A DNA stretch of 64,000 bases from Lactococcus ileimucosae (GCF_943193185.1 NZ_CALPDE010000012.1:1-64000), one strand, 5' to 3'. Positions 17,589 to 26,378 are shown, counted from the first letter of the stretch. Notes: a model not told the origin generated them from the sequence alone. Translations and numbers: made by a program.

Positions 17589-17810
17589 TTACTCCTCTGT
17601 TCTCTTTTTATACTCTTGAAAACGCTCTTGACTCTTTCGCTTTCGATCATAATACTCTTTGAAAAGTATTGGGTTACCAAATCTATGAATAATAAATGCT
17701 AAAACAATGACCGGGATATTGAAAAGCACTTGTCCACTAAAGAGACCGAACCCAAATAAAGCAATGGCTAGAAATAGGACAATATTCCACTTCATCTTCT
17801 TCTTTGTCAT
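17589..17810 (-). CDS. Small two-helix membrane protein in PTS operon
   Basis: 73 residues: two hydrophobic segments (WNIVLFLAIALFGFGLFSG and VLFNIPVIVLAFIIHRF) and a basic, Lys/Arg/Glu-rich tail. ATG 17810 is chosen because GAGGTG lies 6 bases upstream; an in-frame GTG 12 codons earlier lacks a site. It sits between the PTS IIC and aldolase genes. Function unknown. Confidence 0.7.
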   Translation of the reverse strand: MTKKKMKWNIVLFLAIALFGFGLFSGQVLFNIPVIVLAFIIHRFGNPILFKEYYDRKRKSQERFQEYKKRTEE

Positions 17811-17851
17811 TTTTTTCACCTCATAAACTTGCTTTTCTACCTTCACTTAAC

Positions 17852-19207
17852 TTAGTTTTCGTAGCGTTGTGATGGTACTTTGGCTTTATTCATATATTTG
17901 CTCGTCCAAACAATCATCAAGACAAAGACAAGAGCTCCGCCAATTGCGATAATATTTCCATTGAACACCTCGGCAACCAATACGCGAAACTCTGGTGCTT
18001 CAAAGGAAGACCATGAAACCCGCTGCCCAGCTTCGACACCCTCAATCGCACCGATTTGATTTGAAAGACCTGTTAGGATAGGTGCCAACCATGTCGAGCC
18101 TAAAAGATAGACTGGAGCAGTGATAATTCCCATAACCAGCATACGAAGGATATTCCCACCTGTAAGCAGTAAGCCTGAAACAGCGATAGAGAAATTCAGA
18201 ATCCCTGCGACGGGCAAGATTTCATTTCCTGGTAAGATAACCGCCCAGATAAGAATAACTGGAACCAACAAAAGCATCGTTGTCCAAACTTCAGCACGCC
18301 CTGCAAGGATGGGCCAATCCAAACCGATGATAATTTCACGGTCTTTAAATTTCGACTTGGTAAATTCAGACATTTTATCTGCAATCGGTGCCAAGGCTGT
18401 CATGAACATTTTGGCAATCATAGGAAGCAATACCATTGCCGTAGCCACTTGAATCGCGATATTCAATGAACCTGAAACAGTATAGGCCGAAGCAAATCCA
18501 AGAGTCAAACCTAAGACAAATCCCATAACAGAGTTTTCTGAGAAAACACCGATTTTTGCTTTTAAACCCTCCACATCAAGACGCTTGTTGAAAAATGGAA
18601 TTTTATCCATAACCCAGTTGATGGGCATGAGCAAAACAACTGCCGAGGTCATGAAGTGAGTCGTTGATACAAGGGGAATCCCCGTCAAATCTTCGATGTG
18701 TTTTTGGAAGGCATCTGCTAATTTCAACTCAAGCACACATTGAAGTGCTGCTGCGATAAAGGCAAAAACTAAATTTCCCGTTACTGTGAAAACCAAGAAG
18801 GAGGTCAGCGCTTTGCCCCAAGCATTCCAGAAGTCAATATTCAATGTTTTCGTCCACTTAAAGGTCAGCATAATCAAGTTAACACCAATCATGATTGCAA
18901 ATGATGACATCGCATAAGTCCATGTCCACGTAATCGCCGCAGCTCCCGTCCAGCCAACATCAACAACAGGAAGGTTAATCCCTGTGTTCTTCGCGAGTGC
19001 TTCTGTGGCTGGACCAATCGCTCCAACCATAAAGCCTACAACGATAGACATACCTGTAAATGCTACACCCATGGTCAGAGCAGATACAATAGCATCTTTG
19101 AATTTCACTCCAACCACCAAACCTAAAATAAGGATGATTGCTGGAATGAATATTGCGGAGCCCAAGTCATTCAGGATGTAATTCATCACATCTTGTAAAA
19201 AGTTCAT
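17852..19207 (-). CDS. Galactitol-family PTS permease, IIC component
   Basis: 451 residues, about ten membrane segments. It has the GatC-family start (ILNDLGSAIFIPAIILILGLVVG) and conserved Gly-rich loops (GVAFTGMSIVVGF, WTGAAAITWTW). It forms the sugar channel of the PTS whose IIB and IIA genes lie directly upstream. The GatC family transports galactitol and other polyols or sugars; the accompanying class II aldolase and sugar kinase suggest a substrate metabolised through a phospho-ketose, but which one is open. Confidence 0.88.
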   Translation of the reverse strand: MNFLQDVMNYILNDLGSAIFIPAIILILGLVVGVKFKDAIVSALTMGVAFTGMSIVVGFMVGAIGPATEALAKNTGINLPVVDVGWTGAAAITWTWTYAMSSFAIMIGVNLIMLTFKWTKTLNIDFWNAWGKALTSFLVFTVTGNLVFAFIAAALQCVLELKLADAFQKHIEDLTGIPLVSTTHFMTSAVVLLMPINWVMDKIPFFNKRLDVEGLKAKIGVFSENSVMGFVLGLTLGFASAYTVSGSLNIAIQVATAMVLLPMIAKMFMTALAPIADKMSEFTKSKFKDREIIIGLDWPILAGRAEVWTTMLLLVPVILIWAVILPGNEILPVAGILNFSIAVSGLLLTGGNILRMLVMGIITAPVYLLGSTWLAPILTGLSNQIGAIEGVEAGQRVSWSSFEAPEFRVLVAEVFNGNIIAIGGALVFVLMIVWTSKYMNKAKVPSQRYEN

Positions 19208-19268
19208 TTTTTTCTCCTTTAGAAAAAATATTTTATTTTCTGATGCTGAGCATCAATGAAAGCAGTAA

Positions 19269-19682
19269 TTATTTCGTTAAATCTTTAATGTCTGAGTAGA
19301 TCTGGTCAGCCCCCATTCCTGTAAGGAAGGGCACTCCAGCAAAAACATTAACCCCCAACGCTTTTGCCTGTTCTAAAACTTCATCGTCTGGTTTTGCAAT
19401 GTACAAGTAGATAGAAGCGCTTTTAAGTTCTGTCTTGATGGATTTATAATCCACAGCCTCTACTGGATAGTCTATCCCATCATTTTGCAACATTGATTTT
19501 ACTTTTGAAGCAATAGCTTGAGATGTTGCTACTCCAGAACCACAGGCAACAATCAAGCGACGTTTGTTATTTGATTGTAAATCCGGTGCTCCTGTAACAT
19601 CTGTTTTTGCAGCAACTGCTTGTGTGACTTTTTCTTCAACCTTATCCGCTTCTTTTTTCTTTCCTAAGCCGAACAATCCCAT
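19269..19682 (-). CDS. PTS IIB component (galactitol type)
   Basis: 137 residues. The phosphocysteine loop (VACGSGVATSQ, Cys near residue 47) identifies the GatB-like IIB fold. It has an unusual N-terminal extension of about 40 residues rich in Lys/Glu/Ala (LGKKKEADKVEEKVTQAVAA), like a flexible linker or a leftover fusion joint. It transfers phosphate from IIA to the incoming sugar. Confidence 0.88.
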   Translation of the reverse strand: MGLFGLGKKKEADKVEEKVTQAVAAKTDVTGAPDLQSNNKRRLIVACGSGVATSQAIASKVKSMLQNDGIDYPVEAVDYKSIKTELKSASIYLYIAKPDDEVLEQAKALGVNVFAGVPFLTGMGADQIYSDIKDLTK

Positions 19683-19697
19683 AGTGATTTCTCCTTT

Positions 19698-20156
19698 TTA
19701 TATATGTTCTACAATTAAGTGATAAATAGCCTCTGCTGTGTGAGCTGTTTTGTAAGCTTCAACGAAATCTTCATTCATGAATAAAGCCATCAACGCTGCC
19801 AGTAATCCTGCCTGCCCAGCACCGTCTTTAATACCCAAGAAGAATAAATCTTTTGTCTTCATTTCTTGATTATCCCCCATTTGTTTTACAAGGACTTCAT
19901 TTTCAAGTTTTGCAATAAAGACAAATGGTTTTACGATATGCTCTGGATCAGTATGGGGCAAAGCAATATTCAAATGCTGCGTAATCAGACCCGTTGGAAA
20001 ATCAGCTTCCCGTTTACGTAATCCCTCAAGATAAGTCGCTTCGACAAGTGCTTTGCTCTTAAGCTTTTCGGCAATAAAATCAAAAACCTCTCCCTCCGTC
20101 GCTCCTGGAACATCGATGGAGATTAACTCCATGTCGAACAAGTTTTTATAATTCAT
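19698..20156 (-). CDS. PTS IIA component (mannitol/galactitol type)
   Basis: 152 residues. The IIA active-site His is in NIALPHTDPEHI (motif PHTD), and the C-terminus has the usual Gly-Ala-Gly-Gln-Ala-Gly-Leu-Leu helix start. ATG 20156 follows GAGGAG by 6 bases; a TTG two codons earlier is possible. First gene of the operon. Confidence 0.88.
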   Translation of the reverse strand: MNYKNLFDMELISIDVPGATEGEVFDFIAEKLKSKALVEATYLEGLRKREADFPTGLITQHLNIALPHTDPEHIVKPFVFIAKLENEVLVKQMGDNQEMKTKDLFFLGIKDGAGQAGLLAALMALFMNEDFVEAYKTAHTAEAIYHLIVEHI

Positions 20157-20200
20157 GCTCAACTCCTCACTCTTTAATTTTGTGATAACTTAACCACCTG

Positions 20201-20264
20201 TTGTTCTTTTGTGTTCAAGTTTGTTTATAGTTTATATATTATCATACGTTTGTTCTTTTGTCAA
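20201..20264 (-). promoter_or_regulatory. PTS operon promoter with two operator-like repeats
   Basis: Minus strand: TTGACA (20259-20264), 17-base spacer, TAATAT (20236-20241). The sequence TTGTTCTTTTGT occurs twice on the plus strand (20250-20261, overlapping the -35, and 20201-20212, just downstream of the start). This spacing suits looping by a DeoR-type repressor, whose gene is divergent. The operator role is inferred. Confidence 0.65.
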
Positions 20265-20296
20265 CGCTTTCATAATTTATTTGTTTTTGTTTCCAC

Positions 20297-20325
20297 TTGA
20301 AACTGTGACATAATGTATGTATAAT
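20297..20325 (+). promoter_or_regulatory. Promoter of deoR-type regulator and kinase
   Basis: TTGAAA (20297-20302), 17-base spacer, TATAAT (20320-20325). Confidence 0.75.
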
Positions 20326-20376
20326 AGATAATGTGTTGTATTTCAAACAAACTTTAACAAAAAGAAAAGAAAAAAT

Positions 20377-21147
20377 ATGATTAAACAAGAACGACAATCT
20401 AAAATTATTGAATTACTCGATAAGTCTACCTTTTTAACTGTCAGCGATATTGCAACAAAAATTGGTGTCTCTGAAATGACTGTACGCCGTGATATTACAG
20501 AATTAGACAAAAAAAATATAGTCACAAAGCGTTATGGTGGTGTACAAAAAAAAGCGAATTCTGAACAAAAAACCTTAACAACTCAGGAAAAATTCCCAAG
20601 CAATATCGAAGAAAAAAAGTATATTGGCAAAATATTAAACAGCATGATTCCAGATGATGCGACCATCTTTATCGCAGCTGGGACAACAATGTTTTATGCA
20701 TTGCAAGAAATTAAGGCGAAAAACTTATTTGTCATCACAAACAGCTTGATTGCTTTTAACTACTTGAAAGACGAAACTGAGCATCGTCTTCTTTTAGCTG
20801 GTGGAGAATTCAACGCTAAGACAGACGAATTTTTTGGTCCTGCAACCGTTCGTTTTTTTGAAGATTTAAATATCGACATTGCCTTTGCTGCGACAAATGG
20901 AGTGATTGGTAAAAATGTAACATCATCGAGCTTCGACCTCGGCTGGGTTGAAAATGCCGCTTTTGAAAAAGCGAGAGTAAAGTGTGTGGTCCTAGACAGC
21001 TCTAAACTTGGAAAATCCGATGTTTATACTTTTATGACACTAGATCAAGTGGACTATCTCATTACAGATGATAAAATTACCGAAGCACAGCGTAAAGAGT
21101 ACGGACAGTACACCAAGATTATTACGAAAGAGGTAGAAAAAATTTGA
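20377..21147 (+). CDS. DeoR/GlpR-family regulator
   Basis: 256 residues. N-terminal DeoR helix-turn-helix (RQSKIIELLDKS, VSDIATKIGVSEMTVRRDI, RYGGV) and a C-terminal DeoR sensor domain that binds a sugar phosphate (motifs IFIAAGTTMFYAL, ITNSL, AFAATNGV). It is divergent from the PTS operon and overlaps the kinase gene by 4 bases. It probably represses both units until the phosphorylated substrate is present. Confidence 0.9.
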   Translation: MIKQERQSKIIELLDKSTFLTVSDIATKIGVSEMTVRRDITELDKKNIVTKRYGGVQKKANSEQKTLTTQEKFPSNIEEKKYIGKILNSMIPDDATIFIAAGTTMFYALQEIKAKNLFVITNSLIAFNYLKDETEHRLLLAGGEFNAKTDEFFGPATVRFFEDLNIDIAFAATNGVIGKNVTSSSFDLGWVENAAFEKARVKCVVLDSSKLGKSDVYTFMTLDQVDYLITDDKITEAQRKEYGQYTKIITKEVEKI

Positions 21148-22094
21148 TTATCACGATAACAATGAACCCTTCCGTTGATATCACTTATCTCACCAATACT
21201 TTCAAACTTGGACAATTAAATCGAACAAAGACACCAACGATTAATATCGGAGGTAAAGGGATTAATGCTGGACGTGCCGCAGCTCTTTCTGGTTCTGATG
21301 TAACTTTGACTGGATTTATCGGCGGAAAAATTGGAGATTTGACACAAATTCTTCTAGAAGAAGAAAAGTTATTCAATATTCAAATGAATCAGGTTTCTGG
21401 AGAAACCCGTCATGCTGTAACTATCATGCACGATGAAGGCAAGCATACCGAGATTGTAGAGGAAGGACCGAAACTGGATGATACAAATATTCAAGAACTC
21501 CTTGAAAAAGTGCTCCATATTTCGAAAGAAAAGCCTGTGAACGCTATTTGTATTTGTGGTTCTGCTAATTCTACTGATGCTTTCCTTTTCCCAAAAATGA
21601 TTCAATATTTGAAAGATAATCTAGAGGTTGAAATTCCGATTTTAGTCGATATCTCTGGCGAAAAACTTACTTGCCTCCTTAAGGACAACTCTGTCACTCC
21701 GGACTTCATTAAGCCAAACGAACATGAACTCGGAGATTTTGTTGGAAAGACAATCACAACAAAAAAAGAGGCTTTAGAAACCCTGCACCACCCTTGTTTT
21801 GATGGGATTAAATTTGTCATTGCTTCTCTTGGCGAACAAGGCGCCGTATGTCGAATTAATGATGTTTACTATGATGTCCGCATCCCCAAAATTGAAATCA
21901 AGAGCACAACAGGTTCAGGAGATGCAACGGTTGGAGGCTTTGCTTATGCCTTGGAGCAAAACTTTGATACTAAGCAAATGCTAAAGTACGCTATGGCTTG
22001 CGGGATGTCTAATGCCCAACATGAAGAATCAGGTAAAATTTGTCGAGAAGATGTGTTGGCATTCACGCAATTCATCGAGGTTACAGCCATCTAA
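21144..22094 (+). CDS. 1-phosphofructokinase/tagatose-6-phosphate kinase family sugar kinase
   Basis: 316 residues of the PfkB (ribokinase) family in its LacC/FruK branch: TMNPSVDITYLTNTFKLG at the start, GGKGINAGRAAALSG (substrate binding), and the C-terminal anion hole TTGSGDATVGGF with catalytic Asp. Start is TTG at 21144, overlapping the regulator stop (TTGA) with AGAGG about 9 bases upstream. A later ATG (codon 7) would cut into the first strand. It likely phosphorylates the sugar phosphate produced by the PTS before aldol cleavage. Confidence 0.85.
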   Translation: MIITITMNPSVDITYLTNTFKLGQLNRTKTPTINIGGKGINAGRAAALSGSDVTLTGFIGGKIGDLTQILLEEEKLFNIQMNQVSGETRHAVTIMHDEGKHTEIVEEGPKLDDTNIQELLEKVLHISKEKPVNAICICGSANSTDAFLFPKMIQYLKDNLEVEIPILVDISGEKLTCLLKDNSVTPDFIKPNEHELGDFVGKTITTKKEALETLHHPCFDGIKFVIASLGEQGAVCRINDVYYDVRIPKIEIKSTTGSGDATVGGFAYALEQNFDTKQMLKYAMACGMSNAQHEESGKICREDVLAFTQFIEVTAI

Positions 22095-22101
22095 CACAAT
22101 A

Positions 22102-22135
22102 AAAAATACACAGAATATTTGTCTGTGTATTTTTT
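22102..22135 (+). terminator. Terminator after sugar kinase
   Basis: AAAAATACACAGA, a 7-base loop and TCTGTGTATTTTT: a long perfect stem with T tail. It also faces the end of the convergent MerR gene. Confidence 0.9.
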
Positions 22136-22136
22136 A

Positions 22137-22874
22137 TTATTTATAGTGGTTTTGAATAGCTTGAAGAAAGTACTCCGGTAGCTGCTCATGTTTTTGGTTA
22201 TAATTCGCGCGGAAACGCTCATCTGCTACATACATCTGTCCTAGATTGATATGTGCTTCTGGGCTAATCGTTTCTTCTGGCCAAAAGAGTTCCAAGATTT
22301 CTTTATGGAGAAGAATGGCTTGGTCTGCCAACACCTCATCCTGCGTTTCATAAGCCTTTTCCAACATTTGTACAACTTGTTCATGGGAGTCTTGCCAGTG
22401 CTTAATCTTATCTTGATCGGCTTGAGCATATTTTTTATAGGACTGTTCTACACGCTCATCGCCCCATTGTTGACGGATTTCACTTCCGTATTTTTCTTCA
22501 TTTTCTCTAAGCTGTTTACTTTTTAACAGTTCAAAATCTTTTTCATTCATGTGATATTCTCCTTTATCTAGCTTTAATGATAAATGTTCGACCAATTTTT
22601 CTAAATGGCTCATTTGTGCATTCAACCGCTTTAGATGTTGACTCAAAGCTTCTTTTTCATTTAGTCCTTCCGCCAACACAGCCTTGATTCGCTCGAGAGG
22701 AAGATCAAATTCTCGTAAGCTCATGATGTAAAATATACGGGCGATATCTGCATCAGAGTATAAACGATAATCGTTCTCATCTCTTTGAGGTTCCAAAAGT
22801 CCGACAGTTTCCCAATGCCGCAAAGTTTTAGAGGTTAAACCGGTCATTTTAGTGATGCTTTTGATGTTTTTCAT
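22137..22874 (-). CDS. MerR-family regulator with TipA-like C-terminal domain
   Basis: 245 residues. MerR DNA-binding domain (KSITKMTGLTSKTLRHWETVGLL, RLYSDADIARIFYIMSL), dimer coiled coil (about 75-105), then a TipAS-type helical domain (QSYKKYAQADQDKIKHWQ, and the HEQLPEYF tail). TipAS domains bind hydrophobic antibiotics or peptides and induce multidrug defence genes. It is a single gene with a MerR-type promoter upstream, so it probably regulates itself. Confidence 0.88.
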   Translation of the reverse strand: MKNIKSITKMTGLTSKTLRHWETVGLLEPQRDENDYRLYSDADIARIFYIMSLREFDLPLERIKAVLAEGLNEKEALSQHLKRLNAQMSHLEKLVEHLSLKLDKGEYHMNEKDFELLKSKQLRENEEKYGSEIRQQWGDERVEQSYKKYAQADQDKIKHWQDSHEQVVQMLEKAYETQDEVLADQAILLHKEILELFWPEETISPEAHINLGQMYVADERFRANYNQKHEQLPEYFLQAIQNHYK

Positions 22875-22899
22875 AGGCCTCCTTTCTGCTTATAAATTC

Positions 22900-22930
22900 A
22901 TTATATATCTTGTCCTTAGGTCAAGGTCAA
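22900..22930 (-). promoter_or_regulatory. MerR-type promoter with 19-bp spacer and internal dyad
   Basis: Minus strand: TTGACC (22925-22930), 19-base spacer, TATAAT (22900-22905). The long spacer contains an imperfect palindrome (CTTG-CCT / AGG-CAAG), the classic architecture for MerR activators. Confidence 0.7.
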
Positions 22931-22932
22931 AC

Positions 22933-22959
22933 AAAAAGGCTCCAACTGAGACTTTTTTT
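22933..22959 (-). terminator. Terminator of the YkgJ gene
   Basis: AAAAAGGCTC, loop CAACT, GAGACTTTTTT on the plus strand: a stem with one mismatch and A/T tracts on both sides, overlapping the stop of the minus-strand gene. Confidence 0.75.
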
Positions 22960-23443
22960 ACTCTATTTTCCTCTTGAGTTTTTCTACAAAAAGATAGGCA
23001 GCTGGACAAGTCACTGTATTTTTTAAAGTCAGATGATTAATTTGATAAATCTTTTTCCTGTCCGTATGCGGAAATTCACGACATGCTTTGGGACGTACTT
23101 CGTAAATGCTGCAAAGGTTATCATTGCCCAGAAAAGGACAGGGCATCGTTTGAAAAACTTTGTCACCGTCTTCATCTATACGTAAATATTGTGCTTCAAA
23201 ATCTGCGGCTTTCATCCGAAGGTACTTGGAGATTCGCGTAATATCTGACTCCGTAAAAAGCGGTCCTAAGCTCTTGCAGCAATTTGCACAAGTCGTGCAA
23301 TCTATTTCAGCAAAAACTTCTTCATGAGTTTCCTTGACGATGTAATCCAGATTTTTAGGTGCTTTTTTCTTCAATGTTCCTAAAAACTTTTTATGCGCCT
23401 TCTTTTTTTGAAGCGCAAGGTCTTTGTAATATTCGATATCCAT
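22958..23443 (-). CDS. YkgJ-family cysteine-cluster protein
   Basis: 161 residues. Cysteine motif CTTCANCCKSLGP, later MPCPFLGNDNLCSIYEVRPKAC and a final Cys (TVTCPAAY): the eight-Cys metal or Fe-S cluster pattern of the YkgJ (UPF0153) family. Biochemical role is unknown. ATG 23443 fits the family start; the reading frame runs 18 codons further upstream without a ribosome site. A TATAAT lies immediately before the start, so the leader is very short. Confidence 0.8.
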   Translation of the reverse strand: MDIEYYKDLALQKKKAHKKFLGTLKKKAPKNLDYIVKETHEEVFAEIDCTTCANCCKSLGPLFTESDITRISKYLRMKAADFEAQYLRIDEDGDKVFQTMPCPFLGNDNLCSIYEVRPKACREFPHTDRKKIYQINHLTLKNTVTCPAAYLFVEKLKRKIE

Positions 23444-23529
23444 TTCTGCTTCATTATAACATAAGAAACAGAAGGCTCCATCACTCGCTAGGCTCATTTG
23501 CTAAAGAAAAAAGAGGGAGAACAAAAAAT

Positions 23530-23548
23530 GTTTCGGGAAGTCCGAAAC
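23530..23548. other. Short perfect hairpin in intergenic region
   Basis: GTTTCGG, GAAGT loop, CCGAAAC. It is followed by a T-rich stretch after about 10 bases. The rest of 23444-23683 holds no gene I can support. Confidence 0.5.
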
Positions 23549-23683
23549 ACTCTTTGCTTTTTTTAGGAGTAGGTTTTATGAAAAATTTTATTGGAATAAG
23601 GATATTATAATAGACCCGACTTAATTTAGGCTGAAGTCACACTAAAATAAAACTAAAAGTGGGCTTTCTCCCAAATTACGCTG

Positions 23684-23748
23684 TTTCAAAAAGACTGAAA
23701 ATATGATAGAATAAGGCGATAACCTTTATAAAAGTTAACTTTTATAAA
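23684..23748 (+). promoter_or_regulatory. ABC-F promoter and 24-bp perfect palindrome in the leader
   Basis: TTTCAA (23684-23689), 17-base spacer, TAGAAT (23707-23712). Positions 23725-23748 form a perfect palindrome whose left half is TTTATAAAAGTT, about 12 bases after the -10. It could be a repressor site or an RNA hairpin in the leader, 30 bases before the start codon. Confidence 0.65.
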
Positions 23749-23777
23749 CCAATATACTCTAGGAGAAAAATATATCC

Positions 23778-25406
23778 ATGCTTACAGTTTCTGATGTTTC
23801 ATTACAATTTTCTGACCGCAAGCTTTTTGATGACGTTAACATCAAGTTTACGGCAGGAAACTGCTATGGTTTAATCGGTGCCAACGGTGCCGGCAAATCA
23901 ACTTTTTTAAAAATCTTAGATGGTGAAATCCAACCTACAACTGGTCACGTTTCAATGGGACCAAATGAGCGTATGTCTGTGCTTCGTCAAAATCACTATG
24001 ACTATGAAGATCAAACACCGCTTGATGTTGTCATGATGGGTAACGAAAAACTTTATGCCATTGCTCAAGAAAAAAATGCTATTTACATGAAGGAAGATTT
24101 TTCTGATGAAGATGGGATGCGTGCTGCTGAACTCGAAGCGGAGTTTGGTGAAATGGGCGGTTACGAAGCCGAAGCCGAAGCCGCTCAACTCCTTCAAAGC
24201 TTAGGCATTAAGACTGAGCAGCACTACGATCTCATGGCAAATTTGACATCGGGCGAACACGTTAAAGTCCTGCTTGCACGCGCTCTTTTCGGTAAGCCGG
24301 ACGTTCTTCTCTTAGACGAGCCAACCAATGGTTTAGATATTCAAGCAATCAGCTGGTTGGAAGAATTTTTGATTAATTTTGAAAACACAGTCATCGTCGT
24401 ATCCCATGACCGTCACTTCCTCAATAACGTATGTACCTATATGGCAGACCTCGATTACGGTAAAATCAAACTTTATCCTGGTAACTACGATTTCTGGAAA
24501 GAATCTTCTGAGCTGGCCCTCCGTCTTCAAAACGATGCCAACCGTAAAGCAGAAGAAAAAATCAAGGAGTTGCAAGATTTCATCGCTCGCTTCTCTGCCA
24601 ACGCTTCGAAGTCAAAACAAGCAACTTCACGTAAGAAAATGTTGGATAAAATCGAAGTTGAAACTTTCGTCCCTTCTTCTCGTAAATACCCCTTCATCGG
24701 CTTTGAACAAGAGCGCGAAATCGGAAATGACTTGCTCCGCGTTGAAAACTTGTCTGTAGAAATCGACGGTGAAAAAGTTATTGATAACATCAGCTTTATC
24801 TTAGCCCCTGGTGACAAGACTGCCTTTATCGGGCAAAACGATATCCAAACCACTGCTTTGATTCGTGCCTTGATGGGCGATATCGAATATACAGGTGAAA
24901 TTAAATGGGGTGTAACTTCATCACGTTCTTATCTTCCAAAAGACAACAGCCGTGACTTTGCGACTGACGAATCTATCTTGGACTGGCTCCGACAATTTGT
25001 CTTGACCAAAGAAGAGGATGACAATACTTATCTCCGTGGTTTCTTGGGTCGTATGCTCTTCAAAGGGGAAGAATCCCTTAAATCTGTTTCTGTCCTTTCA
25101 GGGGGAGAAAAAGTTCGTGTTATGCTTTCTAAAATGATGTTGCAACGTGCAAATGTTTTAGTACTTGATGATCCAACCAATCACTTAGACTTGGAGTCAA
25201 TTTCTGCACTTAATGATGGACTGAAAAAATTCAAAGGCAGCATTATCTTTGCTTCACATGACCATGAATTTATCAATACATTGGCAAATCACATCGTTGT
25301 TATTTCAAAGAACGGTGTTATCGACCGTATCGGAGAAACTTATGATGACTTCTTGGCTAATGAGGAAGTCCAAGCTAAAGTTAAAAAACTTTGGTCTGAA
25401 GATTAA
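23778..25406 (+). CDS. ABC-F family ATPase (YkpA/YbiT-like)
   Basis: 542 residues, two ABC domains and no membrane segments. The first domain has Walker A GANGAGKST, signature LTSGEHVKVLLA and Walker B VLLLDEPTNGLD. The linker (about 240-300) is basic and helical. The second domain has signature LSGGEKVRVML and Walker B VLVLDDPTNHLD, but at the Walker A position it reads GQNDIQTTAL, without the usual Lys. This family usually has a weakened second site here, so it may be normal for the subgroup. ABC-F proteins act on the ribosome; the YkpA group is a housekeeping translation factor rather than a known resistance determinant. Confidence 0.9.
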   Translation: MLTVSDVSLQFSDRKLFDDVNIKFTAGNCYGLIGANGAGKSTFLKILDGEIQPTTGHVSMGPNERMSVLRQNHYDYEDQTPLDVVMMGNEKLYAIAQEKNAIYMKEDFSDEDGMRAAELEAEFGEMGGYEAEAEAAQLLQSLGIKTEQHYDLMANLTSGEHVKVLLARALFGKPDVLLLDEPTNGLDIQAISWLEEFLINFENTVIVVSHDRHFLNNVCTYMADLDYGKIKLYPGNYDFWKESSELALRLQNDANRKAEEKIKELQDFIARFSANASKSKQATSRKKMLDKIEVETFVPSSRKYPFIGFEQEREIGNDLLRVENLSVEIDGEKVIDNISFILAPGDKTAFIGQNDIQTTALIRALMGDIEYTGEIKWGVTSSRSYLPKDNSRDFATDESILDWLRQFVLTKEEDDNTYLRGFLGRMLFKGEESLKSVSVLSGGEKVRVMLSKMMLQRANVLVLDDPTNHLDLESISALNDGLKKFKGSIIFASHDHEFINTLANHIVVISKNGVIDRIGETYDDFLANEEVQAKVKKLWSED

Positions 25407-25432
25407 GTTAAACTTCAAAAGAAAAAATTGTT

Positions 25433-25467
25433 GCTCCGCCAAGATTATCTTGAAGCGGGGTATTTTT
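25433..25467 (+). terminator. Terminator after ABC-F gene
   Basis: Long stem: GCTCCGC and CAAGAT pair with ATCTTG and GCGGGGT, followed by ATTTTT. Confidence 0.7.
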
Positions 25468-25481
25468 GATAAGGGGACAAA

Positions 25482-26291
25482 ATGAATAAGCAATTGAAAG
25501 TATTTGCAACGGATATGGATGGCACTTTTCTCGATGAAAACCGTTCTTATGATAAAAGTCGTCTGCGTGATATTTTAAAGGAATTTAAAAAGAGAAATTA
25601 TCTTTTTTGTGCGGCAAGTGGACGGCAACTCTTGGCTTTAGAAGAACTCTTTGAGGAGTTTCAAGATCAAGTCGCCTTCTGTGCGGAAAACGGTGCACTG
25701 GTTAAATACCAAGGTGATATTCTCTACAGCAGCATTTTAGGACAAGATAAAGCCAACAAGCTCGTTGATCTTGTCCGTCAAAATCCACATATGCACCGTG
25801 ATGTTGTCCTCTTTTCAGGACTCAATGGTGCTTATGCTCTTCAAACCGCTGATCCGCAGTTTGTCGAATTTGCCAATCTCTATTATTCTGATTTAAAATT
25901 AGTAAAATCCGTCCATGATATCGAAGATGAAATCTTAAAAGTCTGTGTGGAGTTTCCACCAGAAAAAATCCGTGAATGTGAAGACTGGATAAATGCACAA
26001 ATGACCGATATTCGTGCAACAACCACTGGCTTCCGCTCTATTGACATCATGTCTGCAGGAATCAGCAAGGCGACTGGTCTCTCCCACTTACTCACACATC
26101 TCCAAGCAAGTCCGGAAGCACTTACAGCCTTTGGCGATCAAAGCAACGACTTAGAGATGCTAGAATTAGCAGGTACCGCTATTGCTGTTGAAAATGCTAT
26201 TCCGGAGGTATTGCAAATTTCCGATAAGGTTATCGGGCATAATCGCGATGCAGCTGTCTTAACTGAGCTTGAAGCTATTTTGGCACACTAA
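25482..26291 (+). CDS. Cof-type HAD phosphatase
   Basis: 269 residues. Motif I VFATDMDGTFLDE, motif II AASGRQ, motif IV TAFGDQSNDLEML, with the C2 cap of the Cof/YidA group. These enzymes dephosphorylate sugar phosphates or flavin nucleotides; the substrate cannot be read from the sequence. RBS AAGGGG before ATG 25482. Confidence 0.87.
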   Translation: MNKQLKVFATDMDGTFLDENRSYDKSRLRDILKEFKKRNYLFCAASGRQLLALEELFEEFQDQVAFCAENGALVKYQGDILYSSILGQDKANKLVDLVRQNPHMHRDVVLFSGLNGAYALQTADPQFVEFANLYYSDLKLVKSVHDIEDEILKVCVEFPPEKIRECEDWINAQMTDIRATTTGFRSIDIMSAGISKATGLSHLLTHLQASPEALTAFGDQSNDLEMLELAGTAIAVENAIPEVLQISDKVIGHNRDAAVLTELEAILAH

Positions 26292-26319
26292 TCAAGAGTA
26301 TGTTCAATCTCAATCAATA

Positions 26320-26349
26320 TTGGCTAAAACACCAGATTTTCGTTATAAT
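26320..26349 (+). promoter_or_regulatory. plsX promoter
   Basis: TTGGCT (26320-26325), 18-base spacer, TATAAT (26344-26349). Confidence 0.6.
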
Positions 26350-26378
26350 TGAACAGAGAAATTATCGGAGGATAGACT

